A stretch of DNA of 12,898 nt from JBNJDJ01 sp051744845 (GTDB taxonomy: Bacteria; Bacillota; Clostridia; Peptostreptococcales; Acidaminobacteraceae): positions 1 to 12,898 of the forward strand of contig JBNJDJ010000057.1 of NCBI GenBank assembly GCA_051744845.1. The letters are read 5' to 3'. Shown piece after piece: positions 1-7,397 of the stretch. Under the pieces are notes generated by a model that saw only the letters and a list, made by a program, of their open reading frames with translations, ran no database searches and was not told where the DNA came from. Positions within the stretch are counted from its first letter, which is position 1; every line of letters begins with the position of its first letter. The translations under genes were made by a program, and so were the position numbers.

Positions 1-10
1 AGGAGTATAT

Positions 11-517
11 ATGAAAAAAATAATTATTTATAATTCTAAAAGTGGTTTTAGTAAAAGGTATGCTTATTTGATTAAAGAAGAATTAAAATGTAAACTTATT
101 AGTCTTAAAAATATTAAAGATGTTGATATAAGTGATTACGAAATTATTATATACGGTGGTGGTATATATGCTTCTAAAATAAGCGGGTTAAATAAAATTA
201 TTAAACTTTTAGAAGATACTCAAAAAATTATAATTTTTGGTGTAGGTTTGTCAAAATTTTCTGATAAATTAAAAATGGAAATAGAAAAGAATAATTTTGA
301 TAATTTAAAAAATTATAAGTTTTTTTATTTTAGAGGTGGATTTGATTATAAAAGATTAAATTTTCTAAATAAAATTATTATATGGGGATTTAAAAAAATT
401 CTTGAAAGTAAAAAAGAAAAAGATAAAAAAGAAAAAATATTTTTAGAAAGTATTAAAAATGGTAGTGATTATGTTGATAAAAAGAAAATAACACCTTTGA
501 TTGAATATATAAACTAA
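11..517 (+). CDS. Flavodoxin-domain protein (flavodoxin_5-like)
   Basis: A 168-residue cytoplasmic protein with a flavodoxin fold. The N-terminal beta strand (residues 3-7) leads into the loop NSKSGFSK (8-15), which matches the FMN-phosphate-binding loop of flavodoxins. A second strand ends in YGGGIYA (48-54), and IIIFGVG (73-79) and FYFRGGFDY (105-113) follow the usual pattern of the Firmicutes 'flavodoxin domain' family of about 170 residues, so it looks full length. The family is related to HemG-type and electron-carrier flavodoxins. The electron partner here is unknown. AGGAG at positions 1-5 gives a good ribosome binding site 5 nt before the ATG. The gene starts at the very edge of the window, so upstream operon partners are not visible. 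The next gene follows 67 nt later on the same strand without an obvious terminator and may be cotranscribed. Confidence 0.85.
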   Translation: MKKIIIYNSKSGFSKRYAYLIKEELKCKLISLKNIKDVDISDYEIIIYGGGIYASKISGLNKIIKLLEDTQKIIIFGVGLSKFSDKLKMEIEKNNFDNLKNYKFFYFRGGFDYKRLNFLNKIIIWGFKKILESKKEKDKKEKIFLESIKNGSDYVDKKKITPLIEYIN

Positions 518-584
518 ATGATTAAATTTAAAAAAATTTGGGTAAAAGAAGTATAAGTTTAGTTTATAAAACAAAAGGAGATTT

Positions 585-1097
585 ATGAATAAGAAAATTA
601 TTGCTTTGATTTATGATGATTTTGAAGATTTAGAACTATGGTATCCTATTTTAAGATTAAGAGAAGCAGGAGTTAAAGTCGATGTTGTAGGACCAAATAA
701 ACAAAAAGAATTTACAGGTAAGTATGGGGTTCCTGCTGAAAGTGATTATACTTTTGGTGAAGTTAGTTATAAAGAATATGATGGAATTTTAATACCAGGT
801 GGATGGGCTCCTGATAAATTAAGAAGATTTCCAAAAGTATTAGAAATAGTTAGCTATATGGATAAAGAGAAATTAATGATTGGACAAATATGTCATGCAG
901 GTTGGGTTAGTATTTCTGCAGATATTTTAGATGAAGTTAATGTTACTTCTACTCCAGGTATAAAAGATGATATGGAAAATGCTGGTGCTATTTGGCATGA
1001 TAAACCATGCGTTGTTGATGGACATATAATATCAAGTAGAAGACCACCTGATTTACCTGAATATTTAAAAGAGATCTTAAATTTTTTAGATAATTAA
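585..1097 (+). CDS. DJ-1/PfpI family protein (peptidase C56-like)
   Basis: A 170-residue single-domain protein of the DJ-1/PfpI superfamily and of the family's typical length. The nucleophile elbow is GQICHAGW (residues 100-107), with Cys103 followed by His104 as in PfpI-type enzymes. The acidic stretch DDFEDLE (11-17) supplies the conserved Glu that hydrogen-bonds the cysteine. PGGWAPDKLRR (71-81) is the characteristic oligomer and active-site loop. Known members act as intracellular proteases, glyoxalase III or debated protein/nucleotide deglycases, and usually form hexamers or dimers in the cytoplasm. The exact substrate cannot be read from sequence. AAAGGAG at 574-580 sits 4 nt before the ATG. 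A strong terminator follows immediately. The flavodoxin-domain gene upstream suggests a redox or reactive-carbonyl stress context, which is inference. Confidence 0.93.
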   Translation: MNKKIIALIYDDFEDLELWYPILRLREAGVKVDVVGPNKQKEFTGKYGVPAESDYTFGEVSYKEYDGILIPGGWAPDKLRRFPKVLEIVSYMDKEKLMIGQICHAGWVSISADILDEVNVTSTPGIKDDMENAGAIWHDKPCVVDGHIISSRRPPDLPEYLKEILNFLDN

Positions 1098-1103
1098 AAT
1101 TTA

Positions 1104-1132
1104 TCCTCTAATTAATTTTAGAGGATTTTTTT
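1104..1132 (+). terminator. Rho-independent terminator after the PfpI gene
   Basis: TCCTCTAA (1104-1111) pairs perfectly with TTAGAGGA (1118-1125) around a 6-nt loop, with one further A-T pair possible, and is followed directly by seven T residues (1126-1132). It starts 6 nt after the PfpI stop codon and separates that unit from the HD-GYP promoter. Confidence 0.92.
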
Positions 1133-1140
1133 GATTAAAT

Positions 1141-1168
1141 TTTAATCATATTAAAATTATGGTATAAT
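1141..1168 (+). promoter_or_regulatory. Extended -10 promoter for the HD-GYP gene
   Basis: A perfect TATAAT lies at 1163-1168, preceded by TGG (1160-1162), giving the TGn extended -10 motif. A weak -35-like TTTAAT is at 1141-1146, 16 nt upstream. The start codon is about 40 nt downstream, and a terminator lies immediately upstream, so a promoter is expected here. Confidence 0.7.
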
Positions 1169-1207
1169 AAATTTAGAAAATAATCTTATATTTTCAAGGA
1201 GTTTATT

Positions 1208-2872
1208 GTGAATAAAATAAAAATCAAATTATTAATTACAGTTAGTCTTATAATTATTTTATCAACTTCGATTTTGGGATTTTATAATTATAAAGAATCT
1301 GAGCAAATTGCTATGGAAATTATAAAAAATAATAATCACATTGAACTAAAAAATATAAAAGATTATTATTTTGATGAACTTATTTTAGATATGGAATATA
1401 TTGTAAAAGTTTGGTCTCAAAAAGAAGAGATTTATAATTATAATAAAGATCCTAATACAGAAAAAATAGTTAAGTCAATTCCAAAGGATTTTGAAAATAT
1501 TCATCAAAAATGGTTAAGTATTGTTGAATCATCTCAAGATATTACTTGGTTATATTATGCCTCTCAAAAAGATGGCTCAATTTATATTGCTCCTGTGGAC
1601 AAAACCATGCCAAAAAGTTATGATGCTCGTGATAGAAAGTGGTATCAAGGTACTTTAGATAATCAAAATAGAGTTTATTGGACAAAACCATATATTGATG
1701 CAGGCGATTCTAATAAACTATTACAAACAGTTTCAAAAGCTGTGTATGATAAATCAGGTAAATTAAAAGGTGTTATAGGTTTAGATATTGAATTATCTAA
1801 ATTTACTGAAATAATAAAAAATCTATCATATTCAAGGAATTCAAATGTCTTTTTAATTAACCAAAATGGAAATATAGTAGGACATAATTTAAAAAATAAT
1901 ACTGATTTTTATCAAAAAATAATTAGAAATAATAAAAAAGTTAAAGGTAGTAAAATATTAAACGAATATAGTAATCAGTATGTATATTCTTCTGTTGATA
2001 TAAAATTAAATAATTGGAAATTAGTTTCAGTAACAAAAACAAATTTACAAAAAAACTTGAATGATATTAGAAATCAAAATATATTTATGGTTTTATTTAG
2101 TACTTTAGCCGGGATATTTATTGCAATTTACTTTGCTAATAATTTACTAAATCCTTTAAATGAATTAACTCGAGTTACTGATGAAATTATAAAAGGAAAT
2201 TTTAATGTTAAGTCAAATGTAAAATCAAATGATGAATTTTATAAATTATCCAAAAGTTTTAATAATATGGTTAAAAAAATTAAAAATTTATTAGAACAAA
2301 GAGATGAAAATTATATTAATACAATTAAAGCTATTGCAAATGCTATAGAAGCTTCAGATGCATATACAAGAGGACATTGTGATAGAGTAGGTGAAATATC
2401 ATTATTATTAGCTAAGGATTTAAATTTGTCTAATAAAAGGAAGAAAAGATTGAAATTGGCTTGTATTTTACATGATGTAGGTAAAATTGGAATTTCTGAT
2501 GATATTTTGAATAAACCTGGTAGCTTAACTTTAAAAGAATATGAAGAAATTAAAAAACATTCAGAAATTGGATATGATATAATATCTGAAATAAGTTTTT
2601 TAAAAATACCTGCTAAAATCCTTTTACAACATCATGAAAGGATTGATGGAAGTGGATATCCTAATCAATTAAAAGGTGATGAAATTTTATTGGAAGCTAA
2701 AATATTGTCTGTAGCTGATGCTTATGATGCTATGAGCTCTAAAAGGGTATATAGAAGTAATCCTTTAAGGACTAAGCAGATAATTAAAGAATTAAAAAGT
2801 GTAAAAGGTACACAATTTGATTCTAAAATAGTAGATTTGTTAATAAAAAGGTTAATAAATGATTCTATATAA
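1208..2872 (+). CDS. Membrane HD-GYP phosphodiesterase with dCache sensor and HAMP
   Basis: A 554-residue transmembrane signalling protein. TM1 spans about residues 8-26. An extracytoplasmic dCache_1 sensor spans about 30-285, TM2 about 291-313, HAMP about 314-362, and a C-terminal HD-GYP domain about 370-550. The HD-GYP signature is complete: H390, LHDVGK (H422, D423, K426), H451, H475-H476-E477, GSGYP (481-485) and D504 in SVADAYDAM. This predicts an active metal-dependent hydrolase of cyclic di-GMP, linearising it to pGpG or GMP. Some family members act on cGAMP instead. The sensor contains Y138, R143, W145, Y146 and D193, matching the dCache_1 amino-acid-binding motif. The start is GTG, chosen because AAGGAG (1196-1201) lies 6 nt upstream and the hydrophobic segment follows directly. 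The promoter at 1141-1168 reads into it. The PLD-like gene follows without a clear terminator. Confidence 0.95.
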   Translation: MNKIKIKLLITVSLIIILSTSILGFYNYKESEQIAMEIIKNNNHIELKNIKDYYFDELILDMEYIVKVWSQKEEIYNYNKDPNTEKIVKSIPKDFENIHQKWLSIVESSQDITWLYYASQKDGSIYIAPVDKTMPKSYDARDRKWYQGTLDNQNRVYWTKPYIDAGDSNKLLQTVSKAVYDKSGKLKGVIGLDIELSKFTEIIKNLSYSRNSNVFLINQNGNIVGHNLKNNTDFYQKIIRNNKKVKGSKILNEYSNQYVYSSVDIKLNNWKLVSVTKTNLQKNLNDIRNQNIFMVLFSTLAGIFIAIYFANNLLNPLNELTRVTDEIIKGNFNVKSNVKSNDEFYKLSKSFNNMVKKIKNLLEQRDENYINTIKAIANAIEASDAYTRGHCDRVGEISLLLAKDLNLSNKRKKRLKLACILHDVGKIGISDDILNKPGSLTLKEYEEIKKHSEIGYDIISEISFLKIPAKILLQHHERIDGSGYPNQLKGDEILLEAKILSVADAYDAMSSKRVYRSNPLRTKQIIKELKSVKGTQFDSKIVDLLIKRLINDSI

Positions 2873-2933
2873 ACTCCTAAATAAAACTTTGATTAAATTT
2901 AGCCTTTAATTCTTAGAGAGTTTGAAAATATAA

Positions 2934-2950
2934 AAGGAGTTGAATTTATT
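2934..2950 (+). promoter_or_regulatory. Ribosome binding site that argues for an upstream, non-canonical start of the PLD gene
   Basis: AAGGAG at 2934-2939 is followed 8 nt later by ATT (2948-2950), in frame with the PLD-like protein. A TTG at 2940-2942 abuts the site but is in another frame, which stops at 2973. The main frame has been open since the TAG at 2900-2902 and holds no ATG, GTG or TTG before 3107. The intervening codons encode a clear membrane anchor, so translation must begin near here. Confidence 0.6.
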
Positions 2951-4381
2951 AAATCAAAATTTAAAAAAAGAATAAAAATAATCATAATAGGTATCATTTT
3001 AATTAATATTATTATAATATTTTTTTCTATAAACAAAAGTCAACCAAAAGGATTAAATTATCAATCTGAAAAATTCAAAAATATAGAAGTCACATTTTTA
3101 AAAGATTTGACTTATAATAAAAAAGGTGTTAAGAATGTGGACCAAGAAATATTTAATAATGTTTATAGTTTAATCGATGAGGCTGAGGAATATATACTTA
3201 TTGATATGTTTTTATTTAATGATAACTACTCCAAAAAAAATGAGTATCCGAATTTAGCAAAAATATTAACTAATAAATTAATTGAAAAAAAGAAAAATAA
3301 TTCATCACTGAAAATTATTTTTATAACAGATAAAATAAATACTTTTTATGGGTCATATAAAAATATATATTTAGAAAAAATGAAAAAAAATAATATTGAT
3401 GTTGTAATGACAGAGTTAGATGAACTCAGAAACTCTAATTTTTTGTATTCAGGTTATTGGGATGTATTGTTAAAAAGATTTTATAGACCTAAATATAAAG
3501 AAGGAATAATTAATAGTCCATTTGGAGATGATAAGAAAGTATCTTTTATGAGTATGTTAAAATTAATTAATTTTAAGGCAAATCATAGAAAAACAATTGT
3601 AACAGATAAAAGTGGTATGATTATATCAGCAAATCCACATGGTGCTAGTTTCTATCATTCAAATATTGGTTTTAAATTTAAAGGGGATTTATTAAATGAT
3701 TTATTAATTTCAGAATTAAATGTAATTAGATTTTCAAATAGAAAAATTTATGAAAACTACAAAAATTTAAAAAGTGATAGTAAAGTTTTTAAGAGTGATA
3801 TTAAAGGTAAAGTAATTACTGAAAGTAACATTAAAAAATCTTTATTGGAATATATAAATAAAACAAAAAAAGATGATGAGTTAAAAATTGCTATGTTTTA
3901 TTTAAGTGAAAGAGATATAGTTGAAAGTATAAAAAAAGCAAGTATTAGAGGAGTAAATGTAAAAGTCATTTTAGATCCAAATAAAGATGCCTTTGGTATA
4001 AATAAAAATGGTATACCTAATGTATCAGTTGCTAAAGAATTACAAAAAAATTCAAAAATCAAATTGAGATGGTATGATACTAATGGAGAACAATTTCATT
4101 CGAAATTAATAATTATTAATTATAAAAATGAATCAATAATTATTGGAGGATCAGCGAATTTAACTAGAAGAAATATTAATAACTTTAATTTAGAAACTAA
4201 TTTATTAATAAAAAGTAAAAATACAACTTATTTAGTAAAAAATGTAAATAATTATTATGAAAAAATTTTTAATAATAATGATGGTATTTATACTAAAAAT
4301 TATTATAAATATAAAGACGAATCTTTAATAAAAGAAATGATATATTTTATACAAGAATATAGTGGATTGAGTACATTTTAA
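2948..4381 (+). CDS. Membrane-anchored phospholipase D-like protein, non-canonical start
   Basis: A 477-residue protein if read from ATT at 2948. The first conventional in-frame start is TTG at 3107, which would give 424 residues, remove the membrane anchor and cut into the domain. Codons 2948-3106 encode a basic start, then a very hydrophobic segment (about residues 9-28), then a linker that runs into the first domain strand. Two PLD domains follow. The first HKD motif is complete, H213-x-K215-x4-D220, followed by the downstream Ser/Asn-type residues ANPHGASF. The second is H384-x-K386-x4-N391, with Asn in place of Asp, followed by GGSANLTRRN. Active PLD enzymes use the two histidines for transphosphatidylation or hydrolysis, so activity on phospholipid or another phosphodiester is plausible. 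A cardiolipin-synthase-like role is possible, but the substrate is unknown. It lies 75 nt after the HD-GYP gene and may share its transcript. Confidence 0.85.
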   Translation: MKSKFKKRIKIIIIGIILINIIIIFFSINKSQPKGLNYQSEKFKNIEVTFLKDLTYNKKGVKNVDQEIFNNVYSLIDEAEEYILIDMFLFNDNYSKKNEYPNLAKILTNKLIEKKKNNSSLKIIFITDKINTFYGSYKNIYLEKMKKNNIDVVMTELDELRNSNFLYSGYWDVLLKRFYRPKYKEGIINSPFGDDKKVSFMSMLKLINFKANHRKTIVTDKSGMIISANPHGASFYHSNIGFKFKGDLLNDLLISELNVIRFSNRKIYENYKNLKSDSKVFKSDIKGKVITESNIKKSLLEYINKTKKDDELKIAMFYLSERDIVESIKKASIRGVNVKVILDPNKDAFGINKNGIPNVSVAKELQKNSKIKLRWYDTNGEQFHSKLIIINYKNESIIIGGSANLTRRNINNFNLETNLLIKSKNTTYLVKNVNNYYEKIFNNNDGIYTKNYYKYKDESLIKEMIYFIQEYSGLSTF

Positions 4382-4411
4382 AAGATCTAGCTAAAAAACT
4401 AGATCTTTTTT
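4380..4411. terminator. Bidirectional terminator embedded in two convergent gene ends
   Basis: AAAAGATCTAG (4380-4390) pairs perfectly with CTAGATCTTTT (4399-4409) around an 8-nt loop. The plus strand ends in a T-run up to 4411, terminating the PLD-like gene. On the minus strand the hairpin also ends in TTTT, terminating the zwf operon. The PLD stop overlaps one arm. The cyclase stop codon (4391-4393) is in the loop and its last codons form the other arm. Confidence 0.88.
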
Positions 4412-5026
4412 GTTAATTAACACTGCTCTTGTTAATGAAGCTTCTACATTATTAATTTTAATAGGAAGTGCTATAAGAATATACTCACCTTTATCTATAT
4501 CTTTTAACTTTAATCCTTCTATAATTGGTATATTATTAGATAAAAGTATTTTATGAGTTGGATGATTATTTTGATTTCTTTCAATCCCTAATGAATCTAT
4601 TCCGACTCCTTTTACAGACTTTTCTTTTAAAAATTTTGCTCCAGATTCATTTAAGTATATAAAGTTAAAATTAAATTCTTTATCAAATGAATTTTTAGTT
4701 TTAAAAAGCAAAAATTCATTTTCTTTAATGTTTTTATCAATTAAGTTTTTTTTATCTATAGTATTTTCAATATTTGTTAAATCTAAAACTCTACATTTTG
4801 TAATAAACTTATCTAAATTATATTTATCAATTGTAGCGCCATCTTCTATCATGTGAAGTGGAGCATCTATATGAGTTCCTGTATGAAGGTTAATTTTTAT
4901 ATCTGTTTCATAAGCCTGAGAGTTTTCAAAATTTGATTTATTTATAAGTTTTGGTTTTTTTTGTATTTTATTTTTATATACTTTCATATTTTCATCTATA
5001 TTCATAGAAATATCATATATTTTCAT
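4391..5026 (-). CDS. Cyclase-family (kynurenine formamidase-like) metal-dependent hydrolase
   Basis: A 211-residue protein of the Cyclase family (PF04199 type), close to the usual family length. The hallmark HTGTHIDAPLH (residues 48-58) carries the metal-binding HxGTHxDxPxH pattern. NHPTHKILL (154-162) and IIEGL (168-172) supply the usual distal His and Glu. Known relatives hydrolyse N-formylkynurenine or open the lactam ring of isatin, using bound metal such as Zn or Mn. The substrate here is not identifiable. ATG at 5026 is chosen over GTG at 5041 because it sits in a TAATG overlap with the zwf stop, has GGTGG about 9 nt upstream and matches the family N-terminus (KIYDIS). Being last in the gnd-zwf operon and translationally coupled to zwf suggests a role in the oxidative pentose phosphate branch, which is inference. 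Confidence 0.88.
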   Translation of the reverse strand: MKIYDISMNIDENMKVYKNKIQKKPKLINKSNFENSQAYETDIKINLHTGTHIDAPLHMIEDGATIDKYNLDKFITKCRVLDLTNIENTIDKKNLIDKNIKENEFLLFKTKNSFDKEFNFNFIYLNESGAKFLKEKSVKGVGIDSLGIERNQNNHPTHKILLSNNIPIIEGLKLKDIDKGEYILIALPIKINNVEASLTRAVLINKKDLVF

Positions 5027-6480
5027 TAGTATTTCCACCACTTTCTATTATCTTTTTTTAATAATTTTCTAGCTTTTTCAGGTCCATTTGTCCCAGCTTT
5101 ATAAAATTCAATTATTTGACTTTTCTTTTGATCACAACACTTGGTAATTGAATCAATATATTTCCAAGTATATTTAACTTCATCCCAACGTGTAAACAAT
5201 GTTGACTTACCTGAAAAAATACCTTTAATTATTTTCTCATAAGCTTTTGGAGATTTTAAATGAGTGACACAACTTTTACAAAAGTCCATTTTAACAGGCA
5301 TAATAGAATTATCTTCAACTGGTGTTTTAATATTAAACATTAACTCAATGCCTTCTTCAGGAGTAATTTTAATTTTCAAAACATTAGGATTATAATCCAT
5401 ATTTGTAATTGAAGATAATTTTTCTTTGTTTTTAAATTCAATAGTTATATATAATTCTTTTTTGCTTAATCTTTTACCAGTTTTTAGATAAAAAGGAACT
5501 CCTTTCCAGCGGATTGTATTAACATAAGTTTTTAAAAGTACAAACGTTTCGGTAAAAGAATCATCAGGAATAGAATTTTCTTCTCTATAACCTTTTAGAT
5601 TTAAATTTTCGTTTTTTGAGTATTGTCCTAGAATGATTTTTTTATCAAAATCATCATCGTTGAATTTTTCTAAATTTTTAAAAATTTTTACTTTTTTATC
5701 AATAATATCTTTAGCTTTAAAACTTTCTGGTAAATCCATAATTGTTATTGCTAAAATTTGTAATAAATGATTTTGAACCATATCTCTAATAGTTCCTGAT
5801 TTTTCAAAATAATTACCACGTTTTCCAATACCCATTTTTTCACTTGAGGTAATTTGTATGTTATCTATATTTTCTTTATTCCATATATTTTCAAAAATTG
5901 TATTAGAAAATCTTAAAAACATAATATTTTGAATCATATCTTTTCCTAAATAATGGTCAATTCTAAATATATCATCTTCATTGATATATTTAGTTAAATA
6001 ATCATTTAAGATTTTAGCTGAATCATAGTCATATCCAAAAGGCTTTTCAAAAATAATTCTTTGAATGTCAAAATCTTTATTTATCATATTATTATCATAT
6101 AAATTTTTTGTAATAATTTTAAAAAAGTTAGGTGATGTTGCTAAATAAAACATATAATTATCATTTTTAGTTTGGAGTTTATTTAAAAAGTTTTTTAATT
6201 TTTTATAATCATGTATATTTTTAAAATCTAATGAAAAATAATATAAATTTCTTTCAAATTTTTCCCATTTTGATTCTGAGTAATTATTAACTTGTTTTGA
6301 AATATATTCTTTTACAGTTTTTTTAAATTCATTAACATCTCTATTAGTTTTAGCAACTGAAATAACATTAAATTTATTAGGTAAATTGTTATTAATATAT
6401 AAATTGAATAGTGCAGGGTATATTTTTAATAATGAAAGATTCCCTGAACCACCAAAAATAATTAATGATCCATTTTCCAT
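5026..6480 (-). CDS. zwf: Glucose-6-phosphate 1-dehydrogenase
   Basis: A 484-residue full-length G6PDH, which oxidises glucose 6-phosphate to 6-phosphogluconolactone while reducing NAD(P)+ in the cytoplasm. The Rossmann loop FGGSGNLSLLK (9-19) ends in the conserved lysine. EKPFG is at 145-149. The substrate and active-site signature RIDHYLGK is at 173-180 (D175, H176, K180). The second catalytic histidine is H238 in RDMVQNHLLQ (232-241). GVPFYLKTGKRL (327-338) and the C-terminal YKAGTNGPEKARKLL (460-474) are also typical. Two small departures from the consensus are GNL instead of GDL in the nucleotide loop, and Asp181 instead of Glu after the active-site GK. Neither removes a catalytic residue. 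AAGGAGG (6486-6492 on the minus strand) lies 5 nt before the ATG, inside the end of gnd. The gnd stop codon touches the zwf start, so the two are surely cotranslated. Confidence 0.97.
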   Translation of the reverse strand: MENGSLIIFGGSGNLSLLKIYPALFNLYINNNLPNKFNVISVAKTNRDVNEFKKTVKEYISKQVNNYSESKWEKFERNLYYFSLDFKNIHDYKKLKNFLNKLQTKNDNYMFYLATSPNFFKIITKNLYDNNMINKDFDIQRIIFEKPFGYDYDSAKILNDYLTKYINEDDIFRIDHYLGKDMIQNIMFLRFSNTIFENIWNKENIDNIQITSSEKMGIGKRGNYFEKSGTIRDMVQNHLLQILAITIMDLPESFKAKDIIDKKVKIFKNLEKFNDDDFDKKIILGQYSKNENLNLKGYREENSIPDDSFTETFVLLKTYVNTIRWKGVPFYLKTGKRLSKKELYITIEFKNKEKLSSITNMDYNPNVLKIKITPEEGIELMFNIKTPVEDNSIMPVKMDFCKSCVTHLKSPKAYEKIIKGIFSGKSTLFTRWDEVKYTWKYIDSITKCCDQKKSQIIEFYKAGTNGPEKARKLLKKDNRKWWKY

Positions 6481-7389
6481 TTAGTCCTCCTTGTGCAGTT
6501 TATGTCCACCAAACTCATTTCTTTGAGCAGAAATTATTTTATTTTTAAACTTTTTTGAATTTTTAGATTCAAATCTATTAAAAAGAGCATTCATAATAAT
6601 TGGAGCAGATACTTCTAAGTCTAAAGCTTCTTTTGCAGTCCAGAGACCTTCACCAGAATGGTCAATAATAGGTTTTAAATTAGATAAATCATTAGAGTTA
6701 TTTTCAAAAGCTTTTTGAGTCATTTCCATTAAATAACCACTAATTATAGCGCCATTATTCCATACTTTAGCCACTTTTTTATATTCTAGATTAAAATTAG
6801 ATTTATCGAGTATTTCAAAACCTTCTGCAATAGCTTGCATCATACCGTATTCAACACCATTGTGAATCATTTTAACAAAGTGTCCACTACCAGGACTACC
6901 CATATATTGATAACCATCTTTTATACAAATGCTTTTAAAAACAGTGTCTAATTTTTTAACAACATCTTTATCTCCACCAACCATCATACTTGCTCCATAT
7001 CTTGCTCCATTTGTTCCGCCGCTAGTTCCAACATCAATGAAATTAATTTCCTTATCTTTTAATCTTTTATAACGTCTAAGAGAATCTTTATAATATGAGT
7101 TTCCTCCATCTATAATGATATCTCCTTTTTTTAATAAAGGAATTAACTTTTCAATATTCTCATCAACAGGTTTTCCAGCAGGTACCATTAACCAAATAAT
7201 CTTTGTTTTACTTAACTTATTAATTAAAGATTTAATTGAATAAGCTCCTTCAATTCCTTTCTTTTCTAATTTTTTTGTTTTATTATCACTTCTATTATAG
7301 CCAATTACTTTAAATCCATTTTCTTTCATATTTAAAGCAATATTTGATCCCATTTTTCCTAAACCAATAATACCAATTTTCAAATTCAT
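6481..7389 (-). CDS. gnd: 6-phosphogluconate dehydrogenase (decarboxylating), short form
   Basis: A 302-residue short-chain 6PGDH, versus about 470 residues for the long E. coli type. It oxidatively decarboxylates 6-phosphogluconate to ribulose 5-phosphate. The GxGxxG-type loop is GLGKMGSNIALNM (9-21). MVPAGKPVDE is at 68-77 and IDGGNSYYKDS at 93-103. The 6PGDH signature DVGTSGGTNGARYGASMMVGG lies at 119-139. KMIHNGVEYGMMQA (173-186) carries the catalytic lysine and substrate residues, and NEFGGH (291-296) is the C-terminal substrate motif. Strand beta2 ends in NRS (32-34) rather than the Asp typical of NAD-specific relatives, suggesting NADP+ use. This is an inference, as short forms are often annotated NAD-dependent. 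Its Shine-Dalgarno overlaps the stop of the upstream methyltransferase (TAGGAGG), 5 nt before the ATG. It is the second gene of the operon. Confidence 0.96.
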   Translation of the reverse strand: MNLKIGIIGLGKMGSNIALNMKENGFKVIGYNRSDNKTKKLEKKGIEGAYSIKSLINKLSKTKIIWLMVPAGKPVDENIEKLIPLLKKGDIIIDGGNSYYKDSLRRYKRLKDKEINFIDVGTSGGTNGARYGASMMVGGDKDVVKKLDTVFKSICIKDGYQYMGSPGSGHFVKMIHNGVEYGMMQAIAEGFEILDKSNFNLEYKKVAKVWNNGAIISGYLMEMTQKAFENNSNDLSNLKPIIDHSGEGLWTAKEALDLEVSAPIIMNALFNRFESKNSKKFKNKIISAQRNEFGGHKLHKED

Positions 7390-7397
7390 ATATCCTC

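Noticed and set aside
518..584. Possible promoter (TTTATAAAA near 562-570) between the first two genes
   Set aside because: No spaced -35 partner, and such AT strings are common in this sequence.
2871..2923. Imperfect inverted repeat AACTC-CTAA / TTAGAGAGTT with an inner ATTAAA/TTTAAT stem after the HD-GYP gene
   Set aside because: Long loop, a bulge and no T-run, so not a terminator. No conserved c-di-GMP riboswitch features were seen. Probably chance in AT-rich DNA.
5027..5041. GTG at 5041 as the cyclase start
   Set aside because: It would add five residues not typical of the family. The ATG in the TAATG overlap with zwf is better placed.
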